The translations under genes and the position numbers were made by a program. DNA of 64,000 nt from Guyanagaster necrorhizus (taxonomy: Eukaryota > Basidiomycota > Agaricomycetes > Agaricales > Physalacriaceae): the NCBI RefSeq assembly GCF_019112545.1, contig NW_025064895.1, positions 302,049 to 366,048 on the forward strand, read 5' to 3'. Position 1 is the first letter of the stretch. Each line of letters opens with the position of its first letter. The notes beneath the pieces were generated by a model that worked only from the letters and a program-made list of their open reading frames with translations, did no database searches and was not told the origin of the DNA. This document shows positions 51,129 through 62,753 of the stretch, piece after piece.

Positions 51129-51947
51129 ATTTGAAGGCAGATTGCTAAGTGATTGTCAAGTTGCTGGGGGAAACAAGTGGAATGAATAGCAAGCGAACCT
51201 TTCTTACAAGTATAGGTCATTTGAACGACGGATTCGGGCCGCTGTCCCCGGGTGGTCAATCGTCAGGTACGTAAGCTTTTACACAAGCTCTTCCATTGGT
51301 GCTTTCCCGATTGCCTCAGAAATCCAGTACGCCAACAAGTTTCGAGTGCGATAAGAGAAGGAAAAAGAAGCTTACTGCGACCCTGATTTACCAATCACCA
51401 AAAGCCGGGCCATTCCTGTTGATTAAACACTCGACACTTTGTTTGATTTCTGACATCTACCTTCAGATATGTAAGTTGCGTCTACCGTATAGCAGTCCTC
51501 GCTGACTGACTTGCAGAAACTCAGCGTTTGACATCAGTATTGGCTTCAGCATACTGACGTCGGCCTTTGCCATGAACGCTGCGCAAGTTCAGTGACATTG
51601 AAATGCAGTATTGATGCGCTATATCATCACACTGATGTCGCGCCAAAGTCGATATTAGATGTCCGAGGATCGCTTGAATCAGAGCCAAGGCATGGATCCA
51701 TAATTATCCACCTCCATATGACCCTATGTCAACATGGGGAAAATGCAAAAAATGACAGTTCCGTTCCCCCTGTTCGACAAGGACATTATACTTAGCCAAA
51801 AATGATCAACTAGGCACTCCAACAGATGGATGCGCCTGCCCGTCGGTGTTTTGTTTGGGTAATCCGAAAAGTGGCAGTAACGTAGGTGGTATACATAGAT
51901 GATCTTCTAGATGACAAGGATCCGAGTTCTCTCGCTTTCACACCGCC
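51129..51947. promoter_or_regulatory. Divergent promoter region, polyol dehydrogenase / P450
   Basis: About 820 bases between two head-to-head genes. No specific binding site or short gene can be supported; promoter function is inferred from layout. Confidence 0.35.
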
Positions 51948-54325
51948 ATGTCTTCACCTATCCCGGAAACTGTGGCTGACGCCTTGCGCCTCTCGAATTT
52001 GTCCTTTCGGCATCTGTTCTATGTTTGTGGAGGTGTGCTTTGGGTCCTTTCCTTGTATCCCGCCCTAATAACCTTTATCTAGTGTATTTTGTCTGCAGGG
52101 TGGTTTACTGGTTGATTGTATACCCACGTTTTTTTTCACCCCTGCGTCACCTTCCTGGGCCGCCTGTGGGTGAGCCCATCCTGGGTCAAGCCAGGAAGAT
52201 ATTCAGCACCCAGGTGGGAATGGCAGCGCGAGAATGGATCAACGAATATGGCTCGATTGTACGGGCGGTTGGGCCGGTAGGTCTTGAACGATTAATCTTC
52301 ATAACTCCGGAGGGTCTCCACCAAATAATGTCGAGGCCGCTGGATTGTCCTAGGGTGGGATCTTCTTCACTTTTCCTTTTATATTCTTATTGTCCACGTC
52401 AGCCCCTCTACCTCAGGAATTTTTTCGAGCTTATCACTGGTCGTGGATTATTAACCGTTATGGGTGAGGAGCACAAACAAATGCGCCGGGTCATGAACCC
52501 TGCGTTTTCTCTACAAAACCTTATGGCTCGTGCGTGCTAACCCTACCCCCAGTCCTCGTTATCCACTTGCTTAAAATAAATATCCCGTAGAGACGGATAT
52601 GTACTACGAACCCATCACAAAGTGCGAGTCTTCTCTTCTTCAATCATGCCGACATAACGCAACGCCATCTAGCCTTGTTAACATCATTTCTGCGAAACTC
52701 GACCTTAACGGCGAGAAAGGTGCCATCCTTCCTATGTACGAATGGCGTAAGTCTCCGATTTCCCTTGTTCAGATTCAACACACTAATGCGAATTCCAGTC
52801 AGCAAAGTTACTCTCGATATTATTTGTGAGACAGCTTTCGGATACCATGCGGACTCTTTAAACAATCCCCATGACGAGCTGGCCGAAGCATACGAAATTC
52901 TACTTAACCTTCAAACGGGTTCGCGTACACGCTGCTTTTACGAAGGACTTCGCATGGCTGATGGTGAAGTTCTTCTTAGGCCAGAACATGTTCCGCTTCG
53001 TGTTCGCCATGTCGCTTCCTGGCGGCCCACGTTTTCTTTCATCAGAGTTCGCGTACAAATACCGCGCATTCTTCAAATATACCCGATTCTTCGGCAAGTT
53101 TTCCCCTTCGTCAAGTTTTGGGAGGGTTCAAACATGTTTTTTTTTCAGCTCCCTTCACTGAGCTACTGGATAGCATGCATCGAATTCGTAAAGTCTCACG
53201 ACAAATCTTGTCCGAGAAGATTAAAGACTTGGAAGAATCCGGTGTATCTGCCGATGACATGCATGGGAAGAAAGACATCATGAGCCTCCTAATGCGCGCC
53301 AGGGCGAATGAGACGGACCAACGCGGGTATGCCATGAGCAACAATATCATGGTCGACCAAGTAGTAAGTTAACTTTGGTGGCGAAAGAGCATGCTTGACC
53401 TGATCAACTTACAAAGCTTATTTTCCTTGGTGCCGGACATGAAACCACAGCAAGTGGCTTGACCTGGGTAAGTAGGATTTTATTTTTCTTATCCATCAAT
53501 ATTCTCACTTGAAACAGACGCTCTGGCTCTTGGCAAATAATAAGGGGTATCAGTCAAGACTGCGCGACGAAGTTACCCCTGTATTCCAGGAAAATCCAAG
53601 GCCTGATTATCGAACCTTGAACGGACTGGAATGGCTTGATTGCGTGATGTAAGAATAAATCTTTCTTTGGTCGGTCTTTCACTCATTTGTTCTGGTTCAG
53701 AATGGAAAGTCTGCGCGTCATGCCTCCTATACCGACGACTGTAAGAAAGACCGCTACGACGGATTATATTGACGGCGTTTTGGTACCGGAGGGAACGCTT
53801 CTACAAATCTGTGTAAGAAATGACGTGATCTGTTTGTACTCTGATACTCAAGTGGGAACAGATCCGTCAGATTAACACGTGGAAACATGTTTGGGGAGAG
53901 GACGCTGAGGAGTGAGCATTCGCATTCTATTACTTCATCTTCGTTGGCACTGAGTAAGTTTTAGATTCCGACCTGAACGATGGTTTAATCTCCCTAAAGC
54001 ATATAATCCCTCGTACTCTCATCTTTCCTTCATTTCTGGACCTCATTCCTGTATTGGAAAGACTATGGCTATTATCGAAATGAAGGCCGTGTTGGCGTAA
54101 GTGGAATGACCTTGGTGCTATTTCATCTGATGACGAGACTTTGACAGTTCATTGATCCTGAATTTTGATTTCGATCCGGCTTACCCTGGTCAAGAGGCCA
54201 AGCCCGCGTCGGCCATCACAATGAGTAAGTCTTTTATCATTCCGCAAGATAAGAGTGGTTCTTGACGGAGAAAATTTTCGGTAGAACCTACAGATGGCAT
54301 GCCCTTGACTGTTCGTCGTGCCTAA
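51948..54325 (+). CDS. Cytochrome P450 monooxygenase
   Basis: Membrane-anchored heme monooxygenase of the endoplasmic reticulum; substrate unknown. An N-terminal hydrophobic segment (LSFRHLFYVCG, VYFVCRVVYWLIVYP) leads to the Pro hinge HLPGPPVGEP. The helix-I oxygen-binding motif is LGAGHETTASG, the ExxR motif is ESLRVMPP, the PERF-type motif is FRPERW, and the heme loop is FISGPHSCIG with the Cys ligand. The frame ends TDGMPLTVRRA and stop at 54325. About thirteen exons join in frame. One junction uses a GC-AG intron at 53094-53148 (donor G/GCAAGT), since the nearby GT site would bring a stop. All key residues are present, so it should be functional. It is followed by a decayed short-chain dehydrogenase. 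Confidence 0.88.
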
Positions 54326-54779
54326 TCTAATAACGGTCTCGATACAGACTCGATTCTTTCCGTCTTTTACCGGACTCGATCTGCTTTAAGCACAGACAGG
54401 TCACCGGGGTTATACTGGACAAGTATTCAGCTATACATACTCTCTTTTACCATTGTGAACTCCTTTCATCAGTACTAACAGAAGGTGTTTCCTAACGATC
54501 ATTTTTTAAATAATAATTCATCAAACTATCCTCATCAGCAGGGAAAAATTGGTTCCTCATGATATGCGACGCATCACTCGCCAAAAATACCATGACTGGT
54601 GTAAGGACTTTTGCCGTATCTCCTATCGAGCAATGGGAACTGTTCCTTTAACCACTTCTCGGGGACGGCCTCATCGTTCCAATGTACTACTTGTAATTGA
54701 GGTGAGCGCAGTCAGCAATCAGAAAAGACCAGCTAGGCTCCACTCCGGCGCCACGCTGCGCGTCCGAGTATGAACAGCG
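54326..54779. other. Intergenic region
   Basis: About 450 bases after the P450 stop codon. AT-rich around 54480-54540; no coding signal found on either strand. Confidence 0.4.
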
Positions 54780-55180
54780 CCCGCATCTGACCTTAAGTTA
54801 ATGATGGCGCCACCGCCTTGTTCGCGAACGATCGCATACGCAACACCGTATGGCGCCAAAGACGTTGACTTTGTATATGTGCTCGAGGATGTTTGAGGGT
54901 ACATCGGGCACAGGCTTCTGTATGCCAACACCGTTTGTGAGTCCGCTCATCTTGGTGGCAGCCTCTTGAAGACTGCATCGACTTGGCCACGCCAGTCATT
55001 GATATCCAGATGGGCATATGCGACTGTGCCTGGTCTGGTGGATGACACGTCGTGGGCGACACTTTGTCCGAGTTGATCGTTCACATCGAGGGAGGTTACG
55101 GTCGATCCTTCCGCAGCATATGCGCGAGCTATGACTTCGTCAATGCCCTGGGCACCACAAGTAAACGATAACCTTTTGGA
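54780..55180 (-). pseudogene. Short-chain dehydrogenase/reductase fragment
   Basis: Relic of an NAD(P)-dependent SDR. One frame gives CGAQGIDEVIARAYAAEGS and SLDVNDQLGQSVAHDV, matching the Rossmann start but with Asp in place of the last Gly of the GxxxGxG motif. After a frame change near 54965 it continues NGVGIQKPVPDVPSNILEH and YKVNVFGAI (the NNAG region). A second frame change leads to REQGGGAIINLRSDAG, the strand before the catalytic Ser. The catalytic Tyr-x3-Lys part is missing. Two frame changes and a lost 3' half make it a pseudogene. Borders are approximate. Confidence 0.65.
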
Positions 55181-55904
55181 AGAGTTGCATGTACACGAGG
55201 ATTCTACGAAGTCAGTGGCATATCTGCATCTTATGGAATACGATAGTCTCGTAAACCTGACTCAGCGATCCGTATAAAGATAAGTCGGTCAAAGGATGTA
55301 CACCTAGAATAGTGAAGGAGCCTGACCCATTCATCGTACGATAAGTTGTTTCTGTGAAAACGAAATCCGCAAATGCAAGCCACTGAAATTCATGAGCCAA
55401 TATCAACAGGTAGGCGACAATATTGGCTCGCCTCTCGCTGCTCAGCTACAAGTGCCGGTACCGCCAAGGCCAAAAACCTAGAGCGTAGCAGCGAAGGAGT
55501 CGAACTAAACTAGTCCGATCAGAAATGATAAGGCTACAGAATTATTGCTCTTTTCATACAGCGTAGAAGCATGGATGCAGCAAAGAGATACTCGTCGGCT
55601 TGGCAATTTCATGTCATAGACGGAAATGAGAAGAGAGCCCGCGGGGCGAGTTGCCTCAATGGAACCGAAGCGAAAAGTGCCAAATACGCTAAATCATCTT
55701 TTCTACATTCAAAGTTCACCTCATAGTTTTTTATATGAACAAGACCTCGATACAAACATAATCCTACAAATTGATAATATACACTTTGAATTTCGTGCCA
55801 CACCCATGTAAAATGTCCGTGGCTTGGTGTAAATGCTGGCCACACTCAGAAACTGTCCGTGACAATGCGTATCATACTTATGTACTGATCTGGGACGAGG
55901 CGTT
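55181..55904. other. Intergenic region
   Basis: About 720 bases between the SDR relic and the 3' end of the phosphoketolase gene. No gene supported; no further SDR sequence was recognised. Confidence 0.4.
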
Positions 55905-58900
55905 TTAGAAAGTCGGCACATCGAACGTCCCCGGACGATCTAAAGCAAACATCAGCCAGATTAAGGAGACAAAACCCTCAAGACTTACCTTGGCCATTTG
56001 CAAGGATATACTCCTTATCCTTTTGTGCAAGGTGCTTCAAGTAGCTCACAGTCTCGTGGGCTGACACCGCAACCTTGGAGTTGTGAAATGCGCCTTCTTG
56101 GATAGCACTGACAGCAACATCGTAGCGGGATGTGTGGTTACACAACATCATCTAAAAGAAATTTAGAAACTTCCCAGCCGACATTACAAGCAATTGAGAC
56201 ATACGTCGAACGGCGATGTAGTCGTTCCTTCCTCGTTGTAACCCTGAATTGTCACCCTATCAAGTCCGGGCCGGCCGAATAGCAAACCCTTCAACTCAAT
56301 GGGATACCCATGATAATTGAAATGAACAGGCTTGTCCTCGGTAAACAGCGAGTGGAAAGCGTCGTCCGACAAGGCATGAGGGTGTGATCCTTGTGTGGAT
56401 AGAATCATTAAGTCCGTAACGTTCACAACACGGACGCGAAGGTCTGGGGTGTACTGACGGAGAAGGGCGGCAGCGGCAATAACTTCAAATGTTACTTCGA
56501 CGCCGATACCGACGAGGACGCTAGAGAAAGTTGTTAGACCAGAATTCGAGAATGCAGAATGAAAGACGTACACGTCGGGGCTGACGCCATCATCAACACT
56601 GGCGAACTTCCACACAGAAGCACCGGCAACACAGTGCTATAAGATACATGACATAAGCAAAGCGAACTCGGGAGTAGCGTGATGTCCAGACTTACACGAA
56701 CAGCCTCTTCAGGGGATAGCCAAACAGGTGTGGGATGCTTGCTACCAACCATCAAGTTGATATAGTTCTTTGCCCTCAGACAATGAGAAACAGTCGACAA
56801 GAAACAGTTCGCGTCGGGTGGAAGATAGACTCGGGCGGAGGCGGCCTTGAGGTTAAGGACGGCCCCAATAAACGACGGGTTCTGATGGGAGAACCCGTTG
56901 TGTTCTTGACGCGTCCATGTCGACGTTTCGAGGTAGTTGATTGAGCCGACGGCTTGTCTCCATGGCGTCTCGGAGGCCTAGAGATGAATGTAAGCTGGCA
57001 ATATTGAATTCCAATTTGACGTCGTTTTGACGCACCATCTTGATAAACTTGGCGTACTGCACCATCATCGTGTGGACGATCCCCAAGAACGCTTCGTAAC
57101 TCGGGAAAAGACCCGTTCTTCCGGTTAGTGTGTAGCCTTGAAGCATACCTTGACAAGTGTGCTCCGAGAGGATCTCGATTACTGGATAAACCATAAACAA
57201 AGACGAATCATAACACGGAAGATGGCCAACCTCGACCTCCGTTTGCCCTGGAGGCGATATCCCACTGGAAGTTACGACCGCTATTATCAAGGACAGCATC
57301 CAATTTGTTAGAGACTAGCTCATCAGGAGAGAAAATCCTGAACGTCGAGGGGTTCCTGTAAAATAATGATGAACATGGGAAACGAGGGGACTGAAACATA
57401 GCTTACAGATTCACAACCTCCTTCAAGAACCTTCCGACAGCCTTCATACAGCTCTCCTCTGACCCTTTCTCGACACCAAGGTCACTCCAGTGGGGCAGAT
57501 CGAGCGGGATGTAGGTTTTGTAGCTCTCCTTCTTCTGGCCCAACTTCTTCTCAGCATTTATGGGAACAACACTGAGAATCTCCTCAATCGGGGAACCCTC
57601 CTTGGTGAACAATTCCTCGGGCTCGTAGCTCTTCAACCAGCTCTGCAGGGCTGCGAGTTCCTCGTCGGAGGATTTGGCGTTAGGAAGGGGGACTTGGTGG
57701 GAATGAAAAGATCCTTCAATAAGTTCGCCGTGGAATTCTTTCGGTCCTGTAAGACCCTTAGGCGTACGGAGAATAATGACGGGCCAGCGAGGTTTCACGA
57801 TGGCTTTTCCCGAACGAGCGGCGGTTTGAATCTTTTTAATTTCGGCTAAGGCCCAGTCCATAGATGCAGCAAGATCGTTGTCGATGTTTTCGACATCGGA
57901 AACGATTCGTGGCTGATAACCGTAACCGCTATTGATGTCAACGTGAGGCCAAGTACGTAAAGGGAACATAAGGAAAGGCGTACGTGAAAAGAGCAATTAG
58001 CTCCTTGTCGTCCATGGTCCCATAAATAGTGCGCTCGGATATCTTGAACCCATTGACGTGAACAATGGGAAGCACGGCCCCAGATTCAGCAGGGTCGATG
58101 TACTTGAACCCGTGCCAAGCCGTGGCAGTAGGACCAGTCTCAGCTTCACCGTCACCGACAACACAGGCAACGACAAGGTCAGGCTTGTCCATGACTGCAC
58201 CGAAAGAGACACTGAGAGCGTATCCCAATTCACCACCCTCATGGATGGCACCTGGAGTCGCGGCATTGATGTGACTACATGTTAAAGGTGTGAAACGACG
58301 AAAGATGAAATTTCACGAGATGAAGAACCTAGGAAAGCCTCCGGGTGCACTGAAGCCGGCAATAAGCTTCTTAAGTCCATTATAATCACGAGTGATTTCA
58401 GGGAAAAAGTTATTCATAGAATCCTCAAGCCATAGACAGGACAAAATAGCAGGTGCGCCGTGTCCTATATGATAACACCAATTGAGTTCAGTCAGCAGAC
58501 GAAGACTGGATTCCGGTACCTGGTCCAACGACATAGAGTGCCTCCAGACCAGTTTTGCGAATGATTCTGTTGAGATGCGCATACACCATGATCAGCCCGG
58601 GGCATGTTCCCCAGTGTCCAAGAAGGCGAGGCTTGATATTGTCGTGTGTGATAGGCTTCTCGATGAGAACGTTGTCGTTGAGGAATATCATAGCTGGGAC
58701 GATAAGCATTGTTTCGAGGCGCGTATGTGAAGTTACTCACCAGCAGCAATGTAGTTGGCGGCACGCCTGAACTTCTGCAAGGCGTGAAGTTCATCGCTGG
58801 GAAGGTAGTCCTTGGTATTGAGCTTGATGCCAAAGCTCTCAAAGACATCAGGAAGTTGGGAAGGGTCAGGTGGCGGGTTAGCTTGGAAAAGTAATTGACC

Positions 58901-58906
58901 AGGCAT
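55905..58906 (-). CDS. xfp: Xylulose-5-phosphate/fructose-6-phosphate phosphoketolase
   Basis: Thiamine-diphosphate enzyme that splits xylulose 5-phosphate (and often fructose 6-phosphate) with phosphate, giving acetyl phosphate plus glyceraldehyde 3-phosphate (or erythrose 4-phosphate). Landmarks: LGHWGTCPGLIMVYAHLNRI near the N-terminus, SHINAATPGAIHEGGELGYA, the ThDP/Mg motif GDGEAETGPTATAWHGFKY, PIVHVNGFKISERTI, IILRTPKGLTGPKEFHG and IFSPDE. The C-terminal end is DRPGTFDVPTF at 55905. About eleven introns are required. The start Met at 58906 (MPGQLLFQANPPP) gives a family-like N-terminus. It is head to head with acetate kinase, the enzyme that uses acetyl phosphate. Confidence 0.94.
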
Positions 58907-59298
58907 TGTGTGTAAAGGAAAGATGTCGTACGAATCTGCATTGCGAAGGATCCTTATAAGTATACGCGATGTCTCGCGTTTCAATTTCAGTTTCGAGATC
59001 GTTCCACAGCAAGACCCCCGCCACCGGCCGTTCGGACCGTTGGTAGCTTGTTTGCAACTCTGCCCACCCTTGTTATTCGCCCGACGGTATTCACGATATT
59101 CAACCTTGCTTCCAGTTTATCCTTGAACTTTGTGCTGGTACTGATCCCACTCTGCAATTGTCCTGTTCCGTATAAAAAACTAGTTATTTTTTGGAATATT
59201 CTTCTACGACGTCATGGCCTAGATCAGTGACATCAGGTCTCGCAACGATCACTGCTAAGGAGTCTCGCCTAAGTTCGAGCGCGTCTCTCTTTACCATC
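58907..59298. promoter_or_regulatory. Divergent promoter, xfp / ack
   Basis: Roughly 390 bases separate the two start codons, so the two enzymes of one pathway probably share control elements. A CCCCGC core at 59016-59021 fits the binding pattern of the carbon-catabolite repressor CreA/Mig1; a single such match is weak evidence. Confidence 0.45.
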
Positions 59299-60846
59299 AT
59301 GATGTCCCCCAGAACAGGACTCGTCCTTGCCGTCAACGCAGGCTCGTCGTCGCTCAAGATATCTCTCTACGCCCTTAGAGGAGGTACAACACCCTGTCTC
59401 CTACTCACGTCGTCAATCTCAAGTATAACCGCTCCACCGGCCAAATTCTCTTTCAAGTCAGTCTCGACGGAACCCAAGAACATTGTGTCTGACATCCTGT
59501 CCATCACCGACCACGCGTCCGCCTTCGCCCATTTCCTGCACGTGCTCCAGGGTGAAGCAGACATCGACAAAGGTGCTATTGTGAATATCTGTCATCGCGT
59601 TGTTCACGGCGGGGATTACAGTGATCCTGTCATTATCGGTGATGAGACACTTCATCACATTGAGAGGCTTTCTGATCTCGCACCACTGTAAGATCCAGGT
59701 TTCTCTCTGCTTTCTCTGTGTTCAAGGTGTGTTTTTTAGACACAATGGTGCTGCTCTGACAGTCATCACTTCCTGCATCTCTGTCCTCCCCAATGCTAAC
59801 TCTATAGCATTCTTTGATACCGCCTTCCATCGTTCAATACCGCCGCATATAGCTAGCTATGCCATCGATCAGGCCGTGGCCAACAAACGAGGTCTCAAGA
59901 AGTATGGTTTTCATGGACTTAGCTGTATGCTTTCCCTGTTTCTCGGTCTCTGGGTCTGAAATTCTACCAGACTCCTTTATACTTCGTTCGGTCGCCGAGT
60001 TTCTCGACAAGGTACATGCCATATGTTTCATCTGAATTCCGATTCTACTTCTTCTATCAGTCCCCGACGGAACTGAACCTCATTGTCCTTCATCTCGGGT
60101 CAGGCGCGTCAGTATGCGCGATAAAGAACGGTTTATCGTACGACACATCCATGGGGCTCACACCACTCAATGGCCTTCCGGGAGCTACGCGTTCGGGCGC
60201 CATTGATCCTAGTCTCATCTTCCATTATACTAACAAAGCCGGAAGAATCAGTCACGATCCGGAACTCGCGACGCAGATACACGTCACGCAAGTAAGTTTC
60301 TCCCTATTCGCACCTGCTCCGCTCTTTAAACACTCACCGTTTAATCGTTTAGGCAGAATATATCTTGAACTCCAAGTCAGGATGGAAGTCTCTTACCGGA
60401 ACGACCGACTTTGGGCTTGTTACCCGACGTGCAAAAAAAGGCTCGGATATGGACCAGCTCGCGTTCAATCTTTTCAAGGACCGCATCCTCAATTACCTAG
60501 GGTCTTATCATCTGAAGCTCGGTGGTCGCGTCGATGCAGTAGTCTTTGCTGGTGGTATCGGAGAGCGCAGCGTGGAGCTCAGGGAAGCTGTTGCCGATAA
60601 ATTGAAATGCTTAGGCTACTCTGGCGTTAGCGGCGACAATGGGAACGTGGATAGTAAATCTGATCACGTCGTGATCGATATCAGCGAGGGGACCCCGGAA
60701 ACAAAGCGTACTCTGGTATGTCGGACAGATGAGCAGGTGGGTCGTTTTGTGGTCTACTTATGTACCTGAGCTATTTCTGATCAGATGCACAGTTTGAGAT
60801 GGTGAGACAGTGCGTTCACAGTGATAAGTTTTGGTCCACCGAATGA
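59299..60846 (+). CDS. ack: Acetate kinase
   Basis: Interconverts acetyl phosphate and acetate with ADP/ATP. ASKHA-fold landmarks: [50 protein letters not shown], the phosphate-binding [15 protein letters not shown], the signature [19 protein letters not shown] and [11 protein letters not shown] near the end. Introns follow the codons for LAPL (59691), GFHGLS (59924), EFLDK (60012), IHVTQ (60292) and TDEQ (60735). The final exon reads [17 protein letters not shown] and stop at 60846. The Met at 59299 is followed by a second Met; either could be used. About 430 residues, normal for the family. No mitochondrial targeting signal is obvious, so a cytosolic enzyme is likely. Confidence 0.94.
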
Positions 60847-61387
60847 TGATGAGTAATGTATCATATTAATCGATTACATGTATCACCAATCAAAGATATT
60901 GAACACATACACCGGAGATGGAAATGTACAGTCGTGTGGGGGTACAGGCGAGACGGCTTTCTTTTGAACCATGCCGCCATTCCCAATTTCCCTGTTCTAA
61001 TCGCCCTTGATCAAGATTTTCATTGTACCAGTTCCAATCCTAGTACATATTTTGCGTTTGGCTCTTCATCCTCGTCTCAGTCATATGGAATTAAATTCCG
61101 CCACCAAGAAGTGTGCATTGATCCTTGAATCGAGGTGATATGGCTTCCTTCCGACCCAGATGATGAAAGCTTCTATCTCTTCCTCTGCACTTGTACGAAT
61201 GACATGACAGATACGACTTCATACTGTGTCTGTTCATTTCCTCGATGCAAGTGCTCAAAGTATTTCGCGGATCCTATGAACAGGAATGAGCAGCAAATGA
61301 AAAGCCGAAACTTGGGCTTACTCTTCGGTGCTTTGGTGATCATCTGCCAGTTAAGAACACTGTTCAGTTGCCACAAATGAGAAAGGC
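60847..61387. other. Intergenic region
   Basis: About 540 bases between acetate kinase and a damaged hypothetical gene. Short unrelated open frames only. Confidence 0.4.
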
Positions 61388-62279
61388 TCATTCACTGACA
61401 CCATCTTTCTCGAGAGCCACAAGCGAGGGAAGAGAATCCTTAATTCCTACCTCTTTCAAGTGCCTAAGTACCATAGTATTCGCAAAATCCATGAATCTTT
61501 TCTTCAGAACCAACGAAGTTGCTTTTTTTTCATGAGCGCATCATCAATCGGTGACTCGTATGGCAGTGTGATCCTTGCGGCGGTTATGACAGCATCCGTC
61601 GCCGATATATATGCCTCCACAAAGCCTTCGGCCTCATGCCCATTGAATGATTCTAGAGTTAAAAGAGTTCGTCCCTCTCTATCTGCCATTGAAGCATCAC
61701 ACTCATCCGACAAGTAAAGAACGGAAGAACCACTGACTCAGGGGAATCGCCATAAGTTCGACGGGCAAAGCATCTCCATACGTATTTTCTGCCCAATACT
61801 TGTCGACAAAAACGGTGAGGTCCGTTATGACGGTGCTGGTCTGCGACCTTTTCATTCCGCGAGCATCACCAGACGGCGCGTCCCCCCTCCTTCGTGAGCC
61901 ACTGCTTGTAGGCCTCCATACCTGACATAGCAGGAAAGTTTGCTGTGTGTCCAATTGCAAATATTCTTCCGAAAACCGTTATCGACAGTTTGCAACCCTT
62001 GAACGGCTTCGATGATACGCTTAGAATCTTTTTAGGATTATTGCCGAGGGTTCTCTGATATTGCACCTGTGCAAAGTCAAGGCTCAGAATCTCTAAGGAG
62101 TCACTTTTCTTCTTGAGTTCTTGCTCACTTTCCTTCCGGTTTTTGAGCTTTTGCTGCACGACCGCTTCTGCGGCGCCACCTTTACTCCAGCTCTCCACCA
62201 ACAACTTGCGAAGACTACGGTTGGAGGCAGCTGTGGCGAAGAATGGTCGGTCATTGAATTCTGGCACCCCTGCTCGCAT
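61388..62279 (-). pseudogene. Unknown hypothetical protein, apparently frameshifted
   Basis: No family recognised. From a Met at 62279 (MRAGVPEFNDRPFFATAA) a charged, partly helical stretch (NRKESEQELKKKSDSLEI) leads to KLSITVFGRIFAIGHTANFP and WLTKEGG. Protein-like sequence then continues in other frames: FVDKYWAENTYGDALP, SVLYLSDECDASMADREG, GFVEAYISATDAVITAAR and KKRFMDFANTMVLRHLKE, ending EKDGVSE at 61388. The change near 61725 has no good intron signals. The change at the run of eight A (61523-61530 on the plus strand) would be repaired by one extra base, so it is either a real indel or a sequence error. I treat the locus as a probable pseudogene with low confidence. Confidence 0.4.
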
Positions 62280-62753
62280 ATTCGTCAATAGAATCAGAGA
62301 CAAAAAGAGTTCGACTAACAACTTGCAGACATGAAAGGCAAAAATTACACGGACGTATAAATAAGTATAACGCATAGCGACGCGTCAAAACGAGTACCAT
62401 ATAAAGAGGCGGTGACCATAAAAGTTCATGAAAGGGCTGGGGAACAGAATAGTACAATGGAAACCGTATACATAGAGTCGTGACAGGAATCACCATGATC
62501 TCTCGGGAATAAGGTAGATACGGGCCCTCTTAGTCACCCATACATAGCGGTAGTGGCGGGCATTCCATAATTACAAGAATGATCACCTCTCTGCAGCGAG
62601 AATTGAGTGATAATACGCCACTGACCAGATACTTCACCACTCACCGTGAAAATAGAACATAGTACACCATTACAAATTGAAGAGACCGTAGTTGAGGGAA
62701 TCATTGCTGGAGGCACAGAGGTATAAAGTGAATAGGTAGAGAAAACAGTCACA
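62280..62753. other. Intergenic region
   Basis: About 470 bases between the damaged hypothetical gene and the 3' end of the multi-zinc-cluster gene. A hydrophobic open stretch runs upstream of Met 62279 but is not convincing as protein. No other feature. Confidence 0.4.
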
